A stretch of 52,792 nt of DNA. Source: JAFGVL01 sp964546015. Lineage in GTDB: Bacteria; Bacteroidota; Bacteroidia; Bacteroidales; Paludibacteraceae. The translations under genes and the position numbers were made by a program. The stretch is taken from the NCBI GenBank assembly GCA_964546015.1, contig CAZJHO010000008.1, forward strand, positions 1 to 52,792, given 5' to 3'. The notes beneath the pieces were generated by a model, which was given only the letters and a program-made list of their open reading frames with translations, was not told the DNA's origin and ran no database searches. Positions 8,074 through 15,954 of the stretch are shown piece after piece; the stretch's first letter is position 1, and every line of letters begins with the position of its first letter.

Positions 8074-8094
8074 TAAAATACTTATTCTCGTTGA

Positions 8095-8496
8095 ATGAAA
8101 CTTACTCGATATATTACATTGTTTATTCTCATCCTCTTTACCGGAGGAATGTTTTCTCAGTTCGTCGCAGTAAAAACAAACGATAAGTTAATGTATCAAC
8201 TCATTTCGCAAAAAAATTATACAGATGAAACATTCCCCGAAAAAGGAAAATTTTTTAATTTGAATAAATATTACAACTCGTTACTTGCTACAAACAATAA
8301 GCAGATAAAGAAACTGACTACCAAAACCAAACCTGTCCTTAATTTTTTGTCGGAAAAATTCCTTAAAATTACTTATTTGCTACAACCTTCTCTTCAGCAA
8401 ACTGACAAAATAACCGATTCTTATACACAAACAAACCTTCCTTATTCTTTTGCTTGTAAATACTATGTATTTGCTTTGCGAAAAATTATTATTTGA
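8095..8496 (+). CDS. Small exported protein of unknown function
   Basis: A 133-residue protein that I do not recognise. It begins with a hydrophobic signal-like segment (MKLTRYITLFILILFTGGMFS), followed by a lysine- and threonine-rich, mostly polar region with no known motif, and ends in a short hydrophobic tail (YYVFALRKIII). It has its own promoter box and is followed by a hairpin, so it is probably a single-gene unit. The codon and base use look like those of its neighbours. Confidence 0.55.
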   Translation: MKLTRYITLFILILFTGGMFSQFVAVKTNDKLMYQLISQKNYTDETFPEKGKFFNLNKYYNSLLATNNKQIKKLTTKTKPVLNFLSEKFLKITYLLQPSLQQTDKITDSYTQTNLPYSFACKYYVFALRKIII

Positions 8497-8528
8497 TTCA
8501 TTGTTTTTTTTAATATTACAAACTATTG

Positions 8529-8544
8529 ATAAACAGCTGTTTAT
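8529..8544. promoter_or_regulatory. Perfect 16-base palindrome, possible operator
   Basis: ATAAACAGCTGTTTAT is a perfect palindrome, flanked on both sides by the word ATTGAT in the same orientation. It lies between the small exported protein and the next gene. This is the size of a binding site for a dimeric regulator, but no regulator gene is adjacent. Confidence 0.35.
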
Positions 8545-8569
8545 TGATTAGGCAAATACAATTAAGAAT

Positions 8570-8592
8570 CTACATTGGTAAACTCAATGTAG
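8570..8592 (+). terminator. Hairpin after the small exported protein
   Basis: CTACATTG (8570-8577) and CAATGTAG (8585-8592) form a perfect 8-base stem with a 7-base loop, followed by an AT-rich stretch with short T runs. It could be a weak terminator or a leader hairpin of the next gene, which starts 39 bases later. Confidence 0.4.
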
Positions 8593-8631
8593 GTTTAATC
8601 ATTTTATTTTAATCTATTAAACAAAAAAACA

Positions 8632-9144
8632 ATGTCTAAAATACTTAATATTAATGAGGTAAATCATCCTCATATCGAAAAAAGAATAAATTATATTGTC
8701 GTAATCGGAAGCATTATCGGAATGATAGCCGGTGGTTTGGTTATTTATTCTTCAAATACTGACGCAACAATAAATACAGGTTTACTCAGTATTGGAGTTA
8801 CAATCATCATAATTGGTATCTATTTTTTATTAGTAAAAAGTAAACAAAATCTTTATAAAGAAACCGGTAGCAAAATTTCAAAAAAATCATTTTTTTTCGA
8901 AAGAAGTGATTTTGACAGAATGATAGAAATATTAAACAGTGCTTCTTTTGATGAAAAACCGATTAAGTTCCTGGGAACCGGATCAACCCGTTTAGATGTC
9001 ATTTCTTCAAAAGATAATCAATTTGCTGCCGCGCAACTGTTGGAATTCGTTCCGTTTCAGCATGAGCCTGCTACTCCGGTTTATTACTTCACTAATGATC
9101 AGGCAAAAAATTTCATCGCATACATAGAGAAGTGTGCGAAATAA
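8632..9144 (+). CDS. Membrane protein of unknown function with two transmembrane helices
   Basis: A 170-residue protein not recognised from sequence. A short cytoplasmic N-terminus is followed by two transmembrane helices (about residues 20-41, INYIVVIGSIIGMIAGGLVI, and 50-68) joined by a short loop, then a soluble domain of about 100 residues with mixed alpha/beta character, including KFLGTGSTRLDVISS and EFVPFQHEPATPVYYF. A strong hairpin terminator follows it. Nothing in the neighbourhood suggests a job. Confidence 0.6.
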   Translation: MSKILNINEVNHPHIEKRINYIVVIGSIIGMIAGGLVIYSSNTDATINTGLLSIGVTIIIIGIYFLLVKSKQNLYKETGSKISKKSFFFERSDFDRMIEILNSASFDEKPIKFLGTGSTRLDVISSKDNQFAAAQLLEFVPFQHEPATPVYYFTNDQAKNFIAYIEKCAK

Positions 9145-9262
9145 CTATTTTCTGCTTGTAGTGAACTTATGATTCTTTTATTATTTCATCGAACCAACTA
9201 CCGAAATTGGAGTGAGAGGATTGTAAAAATCAATCTTAGCCAATACCGGCTTAAGTTCGAAT

Positions 9263-9296
9263 AAAAAAAGGACTTTTAATCAAAAGTCCTTTTTTT
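9263..9296. terminator. Bidirectional intrinsic terminator
   Basis: A 15-base perfect stem (AAAAAAAGGACTTTT against AAAAGTCCTTTTTTT) with the loop AATC. The A/T ends give a T run in both directions, so it serves the plus gene ending at 9144 and the minus gene ending at 9300. Confidence 0.85.
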
Positions 9297-9299
9297 TAT

Positions 9300-12209
9300 T
9301 TATAAATTTATTCTGCCACACATACGCCTGAAATCGCAATATTTACAGGCATCTTCATTGCTTGTCTGGGTAAAAGGAATTGAGGCATCAAATAATTCTG
9401 CTAATTTAGCAAGAAAATGTTGTTCAAAATCGTCGGCTAACAAACGAAAATCTTTTATCGGCTCTTTATTCCATGTAATGATAGGCGAATAGTCCTCTGC
9501 TATAGCTTTTTGTATATAGATAAGTGCAGGTTGTACCACATTGGGCCGTTCTTTAATCAAAATAGATGAGTATAAAAATGCCTGAAAAACATAGTTTACC
9601 CTATCTTTTTGAGACACAAACAGTTTCTCCATTTCTTTTAAATCCTTCGGAGATCCTCCTGTTTTATAATCAACCACACGCAAAGTATCGTTTTTACAAT
9701 CTATCCTATCTACAATCCCGCCTACTTTTAGACGCATACCTTTAATCGAGACATCACGATATTCGCCTTGCTCGAGGGCTTCTATAATGAAAGGTGCTTC
9801 TTTTTTGTCAATCCAAAGCATTCTGAGGACAAACTGTTTAACGATTCGGAAATAAATCAGTTGCTCTCCGTTATATTTATCACGAGACACCTTCCGGTTT
9901 CCGAAAAATTCTTCGTCGAATGCCAATTCGACGACTTTTTCTATCCGAGTTTCATCTTTTATATAAAGGTTCAATTGCTCTTCTGTTACAACGAATGGAA
10001 TAATTTTTTCACAATTCGGAGCGGTTTTTCCAATGTCACGATAAATTAATTCCATCGTTTTATGAAAAATACTTCCTAAAACAGAATTATCCAATTCATC
10101 AGATAATTCTTTAGGTGGTTTTACTCCGATAACATAATGCAAATAGAACCGCAAACTGCAATCAATAAATCCATTTAATGCCGATGATGAAAGTCGTTGT
10201 GCTTCAGGATTCTTATTTTGGTCAAACTGATAACGCAAACGCTCCAATAACTCAGGCGTCTTTGTAATCGTAATCGTTCCCGGCGATTGTTGATTCAGCG
10301 CTGCTTTCAATCCAATTTGTTTGATAGGAAAATTTGATTCTATAAGTAATTGTAATAGATAACGGCTTTTTTCCAATTTGCCGGTTTGTGTTTGGGCTGT
10401 ACTATATACGAGCGAAATATTTTCGGCACGCTGCAATAACCGGTAAAAATAGTAAGCATACAGTGAATCCTGATGCTCAATGGCAGTCATCCCGAAAAAT
10501 CTCCGTATAAAATGAGGTATGAATGATGATTCACTATCCGTTTTTGGCAAAACACCTTCGTTCACACTGAGTAACATCACATTTTTAAAATCCATATTAC
10601 GGGTTTCGAGCAAGCCCATCACTTGTAATCCGCGAGCCGGTTCTCCATGAAAAGGAATGGTTGTCTGAGAAAGCATGCGACGCAACAATCCGGCTAAAGT
10701 AACCTTTTCTAATTGCAACTCTTTATTAAATAATAATCCCTGCAACCGATTAAGTATCTGAAATGCTCTGAAAAATGCTTCGTTGTATAATTGAGTAAAT
10801 GGATTCTCTTCTTTCTCATATTGAGCATTATACAACGGAGCAATGGACTTAATTATATCCACCAGATAGGCAGATAGCTCAAGCGCATTGTGTGTTGCTC
10901 TAAAAATGAAAGGGTTACGAAGTTCTTCAGGTGTTGGAAAAAAGTTATTCCCTTTTACCATTTCATTTCGCACTTCGAAAGCCTCAGGAAAAAATAAACG
11001 GATATACGGATGTTGCAAAATTGGCAATACATAAGTGTAACGAAAACGACTTCCAACATCGTCCACACCTTTCAATTGCAAATCAATCAATGCCGAAACA
11101 AGACTGAAAACAGGTGTTTGCGAGAAAGGGAAACCCATTGTAAGGTTTGCCGAAATAAGGGCTCCGGAAATAGTTGTTCCCGGAATAGCATGAATTACCG
11201 ACTGCAAATTTTGCTCGTTGCATAGAACAATAACAGTATCCGGAATTTCGATAGAAGGTGTATAATTAATTTCTTCGAGCCAAATGGGAATATATCCTGC
11301 CTGAGCACTTTCGGAAGGTGATTCTACAAAAGAGATATTCTTGGCAGACTCAGCAAATTGCTGCGTATTTTGATTCGACAATGCATTCGGAAAGGCAGCT
11401 AAATTATCACGCATAAAACGCCCTGCCTCGTGCTGTCCTGTCATGTAATAATTATCGTAATCCCAATAAAAAAGAGCTTTATCGTTTTGCTTTAAAATTT
11501 TAAACAAAAATTTTTCACAAGCATTCAACACATTAAATCCTACAAAAACATATTTTTCTTGCTCAAAACCATGTAATCCTTTTTCTTGCAATTGCTCGAT
11601 AACCGAACGAAATAACATTCCCTGAAAAGCAATTCCATCATTTGTTAAGCGAGTATGATATTCCGAATAAACTTCTCCCAGAATGCTCCAAATAGAATAA
11701 AAAGCATCTTTTAGAAATGTCGGTTTTGCAGATATGTCATTAAAAAAGCGAGCAACAATTTGCCACTGTTTGGTGTCTAAATGTTCAAAATCATCTTTGA
11801 GTTTATCTAACTCCGATAAATTACTAAAAAGTGCTTCCGGATTCACTAAATGCTTATCAATATCATCAAAATCACTTAAAAGCATTTCTCCAAAAAAGTA
11901 AAACTCGTCAAAAGTTTCAATGCTCTTGATTTCTTTTTTTTGATTAAAAATATCGGTGTAGGATTGGTAAAGAAGCGATAGCAGCTTAAGAGAATCTGCC
12001 ACTTGAAGTGATGACGATTGATAAAAAAGCCCTGTAATATCAGCATAGACAGGAGCCCAAAGCGGTCTTTCGGCAACTTGTGTTAGGTATTCATTAAAAA
12101 ATAACCGAGCCCTTTTATTGGGAAATACTACCGTAATACGAGACAGGTCTGTTCCGTATTTTTGTATTAAATCGGTAGCTACTTGCCTTAGAAATGGATC
12201 GTTTATCAT
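9300..12209 (-). CDS. AddB-like PD-(D/E)XK nuclease/helicase-like protein
   Basis: A 969-residue protein from the ATG at 12209; a TTG eight codons upstream is less likely. The N-terminal two-thirds resembles the inactive helicase-like part of AddB (TVVFPNKRARLFF near residue 35, ETRNMDFKNVMLLSVNEG in the middle). The C-terminal part has a RecB-type nuclease core: the histidine of LGSIFHKTM, then VDRID and VVDYKTGG. Four cysteines, one in FIDCSLRFYL before the nuclease and three in ACKYCDFRRMC at the end, are placed as in the AddB iron-sulfur cluster. Role inferred: the partner of an AddA-like helicase-nuclease in double-strand break repair. No addA gene is in this window. Confidence 0.82.
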   Translation of the reverse strand: MINDPFLRQVATDLIQKYGTDLSRITVVFPNKRARLFFNEYLTQVAERPLWAPVYADITGLFYQSSSLQVADSLKLLSLLYQSYTDIFNQKKEIKSIETFDEFYFFGEMLLSDFDDIDKHLVNPEALFSNLSELDKLKDDFEHLDTKQWQIVARFFNDISAKPTFLKDAFYSIWSILGEVYSEYHTRLTNDGIAFQGMLFRSVIEQLQEKGLHGFEQEKYVFVGFNVLNACEKFLFKILKQNDKALFYWDYDNYYMTGQHEAGRFMRDNLAAFPNALSNQNTQQFAESAKNISFVESPSESAQAGYIPIWLEEINYTPSIEIPDTVIVLCNEQNLQSVIHAIPGTTISGALISANLTMGFPFSQTPVFSLVSALIDLQLKGVDDVGSRFRYTYVLPILQHPYIRLFFPEAFEVRNEMVKGNNFFPTPEELRNPFIFRATHNALELSAYLVDIIKSIAPLYNAQYEKEENPFTQLYNEAFFRAFQILNRLQGLLFNKELQLEKVTLAGLLRRMLSQTTIPFHGEPARGLQVMGLLETRNMDFKNVMLLSVNEGVLPKTDSESSFIPHFIRRFFGMTAIEHQDSLYAYYFYRLLQRAENISLVYSTAQTQTGKLEKSRYLLQLLIESNFPIKQIGLKAALNQQSPGTITITKTPELLERLRYQFDQNKNPEAQRLSSSALNGFIDCSLRFYLHYVIGVKPPKELSDELDNSVLGSIFHKTMELIYRDIGKTAPNCEKIIPFVVTEEQLNLYIKDETRIEKVVELAFDEEFFGNRKVSRDKYNGEQLIYFRIVKQFVLRMLWIDKKEAPFIIEALEQGEYRDVSIKGMRLKVGGIVDRIDCKNDTLRVVDYKTGGSPKDLKEMEKLFVSQKDRVNYVFQAFLYSSILIKERPNVVQPALIYIQKAIAEDYSPIITWNKEPIKDFRLLADDFEQHFLAKLAELFDASIPFTQTSNEDACKYCDFRRMCGRINL

Positions 12210-12224
12210 TTGAAAGAATAAAAG

Positions 12225-12262
12225 AAGATTCAAAAACTCAAGGGTTAGAATTTTTGAATCTT
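12225..12262 (-). terminator. Hairpin between the M23 peptidase and AddB-like genes
   Basis: AAGATTCAAAAA (12225-12236) pairs perfectly with TTTTTGAATCTT (12251-12262) around a 14-base loop. Read on the minus strand it follows the M23 gene and is followed by a T-rich stretch just before the AddB-like start, so it may end or attenuate the transcript. Confidence 0.55.
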
Positions 12263-12298
12263 ATATTTTTTTACAGTATCAAATCTTTACTATTAAGA

Positions 12299-13204
12299 TT
12301 AAGTATATCGAATTCTTTGTCCCGGCCGGATTATGGTGCTTTTCCCAAGAGCTTTTCTATTCAATTTTTTAAGATTAGTTACAGTAGTTCCCCGTTTTTT
12401 AGCAATAGACGATAATGTTTCTCCCTTTTTTACTTTATGATACTTAGCTGCGGATGCTTTTTTCCTCAAAGCATCTGCTTCGGTTTTGTAGCTAAAGGCT
12501 ACTTCTTTAGTCATTAGATATTCATCATAAATAGGAGTACCTATTGTAAAATCGAACAACGATTCAGGATTAATAGGATTGCCTAAAAAGCGTACTTCAA
12601 AATGTAAATGTGGTCCGGTACTACGCCCCGTATTTCCTCCTAAAGCAATACATTGGCCTGCTTTTACGGCTTGCTCTTCTTGTACTAATATTCTAGACAA
12701 ATGTCCATAAACAGTTTCCAATCCATTGTCATGACGAACTACTACATAATAACCATATCCACCTCGATCATAATTAGTTACGCGCACCTTACCGTCAAAC
12801 GCAGCAACAACAGTATCTCCTACATTTAGTTTTAAATCCGTACCATAATGATATCTGTTCCAGCGTGGTCCGAATGGTGAAGTAATATTCCCCATTACAG
12901 GACAAGAGAATCCTTCACAATTGAATTTGATAGAATCCGGAACATTTTCATAAGGAACTCTATTAGCATTTACCCCTATCGTACTCCAAGCACCTTCGTA
13001 CAAGTCATCAGCAGGATTTGGTATATCAAAATCACCTTCCTCCAGATCTTCTTCAATTTGTTTAGCTATAATTGAATCTAACACATGAGCCTGCCTTGTT
13101 ATGGAATAGTTATCGGCCATCAAACTTTGCTTTTGAGCAAAACCAGATACCGACAACAACAGTAAACCTCCACAAAGAAATATATTTATTTTTTTTATCA
13201 TCAT
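12299..13204 (-). CDS. M23 (LytM) peptidase with C-terminal LysM domain
   Basis: About 301 residues from the ATG pair at 13204/13201, which follows the ndk stop and gives a signal peptide (MMIKKINIFLCGGLLLLSVSGFA). The LytM domain has its zinc-binding residues in HYGTDL and in HLHFEV, plus the YGHLS motif between them, so it should be an active glycyl-type endopeptidase of the M23 family. The last 45 residues are a LysM domain (YHKVKKGETLSSIAKK, LKKLNRK, IIRPGQRI) that binds peptidoglycan. The role is cross-bridge cutting during wall growth or division. It starts within 5-8 bases of ndk and is probably cotranscribed with it. Confidence 0.9.
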   Translation of the reverse strand: MMIKKINIFLCGGLLLLSVSGFAQKQSLMADNYSITRQAHVLDSIIAKQIEEDLEEGDFDIPNPADDLYEGAWSTIGVNANRVPYENVPDSIKFNCEGFSCPVMGNITSPFGPRWNRYHYGTDLKLNVGDTVVAAFDGKVRVTNYDRGGYGYYVVVRHDNGLETVYGHLSRILVQEEQAVKAGQCIALGGNTGRSTGPHLHFEVRFLGNPINPESLFDFTIGTPIYDEYLMTKEVAFSYKTEADALRKKASAAKYHKVKKGETLSSIAKKRGTTVTNLKKLNRKALGKSTIIRPGQRIRYT

Positions 13205-13208
13205 ACTT

Positions 13209-13670
13209 TTACATTTCATCAGTCGAATACATCGCCGAATCAATAGGGCGTTTATAATCAAAAAGCTCGTCTTCTGCAAAAAATCGTTTCAACTCTATCA
13301 TTGCATTTTCGGGCGAATCAGACGAATGCACAATATTTTCCTGCACACTCATGCTAAAATCACCTCGTATAGTTCCGGCATCGGCAACACGCCCATTAGT
13401 TACTCCGGACATCATTCGTACTACACGCACACAATCCAACCCTTCCCAACAACAAACCACCACGGGTGTTGTTTGCATTGAAGTTTTTATACGATTATAA
13501 AAAGGTTTATCAATCAAATGAGCGTAATGTTCACGAAGAATTTCGTCAGAGAGCTTTAGCATTTTCATAGCTACCAATCGAAGGCCTTTTCGCTCGAAAC
13601 GGGAGATTACTTCGCCTATTAATTGCCGATGTACAGCACTTGGTTTAATGATTACTAAGGTTCTCTCCAT
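13209..13670 (-). CDS. ndk: Nucleoside diphosphate kinase
   Basis: 153 residues from ATG 13670; ten upstream codons are open but lack similarity. It begins MERTLVIIKPSAV with the ATP-binding K9, and has the phosphate-accepting histidine H115 in NIVHSSDSPENA. It transfers the gamma phosphate between nucleoside triphosphates and diphosphates in the cytoplasm. The sequence has the small Bacteroidota-type C-terminal tail rather than the usual YE end. It has its own canonical promoter and leads into the M23 peptidase gene. Confidence 0.95.
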   Translation of the reverse strand: MERTLVIIKPSAVHRQLIGEVISRFERKGLRLVAMKMLKLSDEILREHYAHLIDKPFYNRIKTSMQTTPVVVCCWEGLDCVRVVRMMSGVTNGRVADAGTIRGDFSMSVQENIVHSSDSPENAMIELKRFFAEDELFDYKRPIDSAMYSTDEM

Positions 13671-13705
13671 ATTCAGAAAAGTTAATCTTCTTTCACTCAA
13701 AAAAC

Positions 13706-13735
13706 CAAAAATATATAAATTTATTGTAAGAACAA
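13706..13735 (-). promoter_or_regulatory. ndk promoter
   Basis: On the minus strand TTG (13735-13733) is followed after 19 bases by TATTTTTG (13713-13706). Spacing and motif match the Bacteroidota consensus. The leader before ndk is about 30 bases. Confidence 0.7.
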
Positions 13736-13850
13736 TTATATATTTTATTTCTTAACGCTTTTTAAATATAAAAACAACTTGATTCATTATATAAAGAAAG
13801 GTTTCTTTTTCCATAAATTCATTTTATTTCCCGATAACTTAAATAAAATT

Positions 13851-15944
13851 CTAACTTATAACACTCCAATTCATCCTATCTTTTACTTTTTTTCGCAATT
13901 GATAATTGAAAATCTTATTTTCTTGTTTTTCAAGCATCGGATCATTAGCAAGAACTTGCATTGCTGTATCACGAGCAAGGGTAAGGATTGCCGAGTCTGT
14001 CGATAAATTCGCTATTTTCAGATCGAAAGGCATACCACTTTGCAGTGTGCCGTCCATATCTCCAGGACCACGCATTTGCAAATCAGTTTCGGCAATCTCG
14101 AAACCATCGTTTGTCCGTACCATTGTTTCTAATCGTTTACGGGTTTCGGCAGTGATTTTAAACCCCGAAAGCAAAATACAATATGACTGTTCGGCTCCAC
14201 GACCCACACGCCCACGCAATTGATGAAGTTGTGCTAATCCGAATCGTTCGGCACTTTCTATTACCATTACAGATGCGTTCGGCACATTTACCCCGACTTC
14301 TATCACGGTAGTGGCAACCATTATTTGTGTTTCGCCCGAAACAAATTTCCGCATCTCATAATCTTTCTCTTGAGGTTTCATCTTACCATGCACCATGCTT
14401 ATTTTGTATATTGGAAGATGTGTCTTAAAATATTCATAACCTTCTTCGAGGTTTCGCAAATCCATTTTTTCGGATTCTTGTATAAGTGGATAAACTACAT
14501 ATACTTGCCGACCGGCATTTATTTGTTCACGCAAAAAACCAAGCATTGCTTCACGCTTATTTTCATAATAATGAAAAGTTTGAATCGGTTTTCGTTCAGG
14601 CGGAAGTTCATCAATAACAGATATTTCAAGGTCGCCATATACTGTCATGGCTAGTGTGCGTGGGATAGGCGTGGCAGTCATTACCAAAATATGTGGCGGA
14701 TGATCGTTTTTATTCCACAACTTAGCACGCTGTGCCACCCCGAAGCGATGCTGTTCGTCAATTACTACTAACCCAAGGTTATTAAACACTACATTATCTT
14801 CAATCAAAGCATGCGTTCCAACCAAAATATGCAGTTCATCCGAACGCAACTTTTTATCAATTTCGATGCGTGTATTTTTTCTGGTTGAGCCTGTAAGTAA
14901 AGCAACATTCACATCCATTTCACCAAGCATTTCGGAAATTGTTTGATAATGTTGCGTTGCTAAAATTTCGGTCGGCGCCATCAGACAAGCCTGAAAACCA
15001 TTATCCACTGCCATTAACATTGCCATCAGAGCTACAAGCGTTTTTCCACTACCAACATCACCCTGCAATAGACGATTCATTTGTTTACCACTACCGACAT
15101 CTTGCCGGATTTCCCGCAACACTCGTTTTTGTGCTCCGGTGAGTTCGAATGGTAAATGTTTTTCAAAAAAAGTATTGAAAAAATGTCCAATTTTAGAAAA
15201 GTTAAAACCTTTGTATTTTATTTCTCGAAATTTGGACTGACGAAGAATACTAAGTTGGATATAAAAAAGCTCTTCAAATTTCAGCCGAAATTGTGCTTGT
15301 TTAAGCACTTCCATTTGTTGTGGAAAATGTATCGTACAGATAGCCTCATGCAAAGACATTAAATTAAATCGGTCGATAAGCGACTTTGGAAGAGATTCAG
15401 GAATACGACCTTTCAGATTCTGTAATGCAGTATATATAATCTTTCGAATAGCTGTCGAATTGAGAAAATGGTTTTTCATTTTCTCCGAAGTGTTATAATG
15501 TGCCTGCCAACCCATTGTACGCTTTTCATTCTCCGGAGTAGCAAATTCTATCTCTGGATGCGCCAAATTAAATACGCCATTAAAAAGAGTTGGTTTACCA
15601 AAAACAATGTATTCGGAATTCGGTTTTAGTTTATCTTCAACATATCGTATACCTTTAAACCAAACAAGTTCAATGCTTCCGGTAGAATCATAAAACATAA
15701 CTGAAAGCCTTTGTTTTCGACCTTGACCAATTTTTTGCACAGAGCGAATCTTTCCTCTTAATTGAATATATGATAAGTCCGAATTAACTTCATGCACATA
15801 ATAAAACCGACTCCGGTCGATATATTTGTACGGATAATACGACAACAAATCTTCGACCGTCACAATACCCAATTCGACACGAAGCATATTAGCCCTCTTC
15901 TCGCCTACTCCGGGAAGAAATTTTATGTCTGATGTTAAGTTCAA
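13851..15944 (-). CDS. recG: ATP-dependent DNA helicase RecG
   Basis: About 697 residues. The N-terminal wedge domain (KFLPGVGEKRANML, then an OB fold to about residue 220) is followed by a superfamily 2 helicase core: GDVGSGKT (Walker A), DEQHRFG (DEQH box), TATPIPRT (motif III) and QLRGRVGRG (motif VI). RecG remodels stalled forks and Holliday junctions. The start is a TTG at 15944: no ATG lies between the upstream stop and the conserved wedge motif, and the next ATG (codon 20) would remove it. It follows the antiporter gene by 10 bases, so it is probably the last gene of that operon. Confidence 0.95.
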   Translation of the reverse strand: MNLTSDIKFLPGVGEKRANMLRVELGIVTVEDLLSYYPYKYIDRSRFYYVHEVNSDLSYIQLRGKIRSVQKIGQGRKQRLSVMFYDSTGSIELVWFKGIRYVEDKLKPNSEYIVFGKPTLFNGVFNLAHPEIEFATPENEKRTMGWQAHYNTSEKMKNHFLNSTAIRKIIYTALQNLKGRIPESLPKSLIDRFNLMSLHEAICTIHFPQQMEVLKQAQFRLKFEELFYIQLSILRQSKFREIKYKGFNFSKIGHFFNTFFEKHLPFELTGAQKRVLREIRQDVGSGKQMNRLLQGDVGSGKTLVALMAMLMAVDNGFQACLMAPTEILATQHYQTISEMLGEMDVNVALLTGSTRKNTRIEIDKKLRSDELHILVGTHALIEDNVVFNNLGLVVIDEQHRFGVAQRAKLWNKNDHPPHILVMTATPIPRTLAMTVYGDLEISVIDELPPERKPIQTFHYYENKREAMLGFLREQINAGRQVYVVYPLIQESEKMDLRNLEEGYEYFKTHLPIYKISMVHGKMKPQEKDYEMRKFVSGETQIMVATTVIEVGVNVPNASVMVIESAERFGLAQLHQLRGRVGRGAEQSYCILLSGFKITAETRKRLETMVRTNDGFEIAETDLQMRGPGDMDGTLQSGMPFDLKIANLSTDSAILTLARDTAMQVLANDPMLEKQENKIFNYQLRKKVKDRMNWSVIS

Positions 15945-15954
15945 CTTGAAATGC

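Noticed and set aside
9300..9400. The four-cysteine cluster of the AddB-like protein could suggest a Cas4 nuclease and a CRISPR locus.
   Set aside because: The protein is 969 residues with an AddB-like helicase region, and no repeat-spacer array or cas gene is present in the window.
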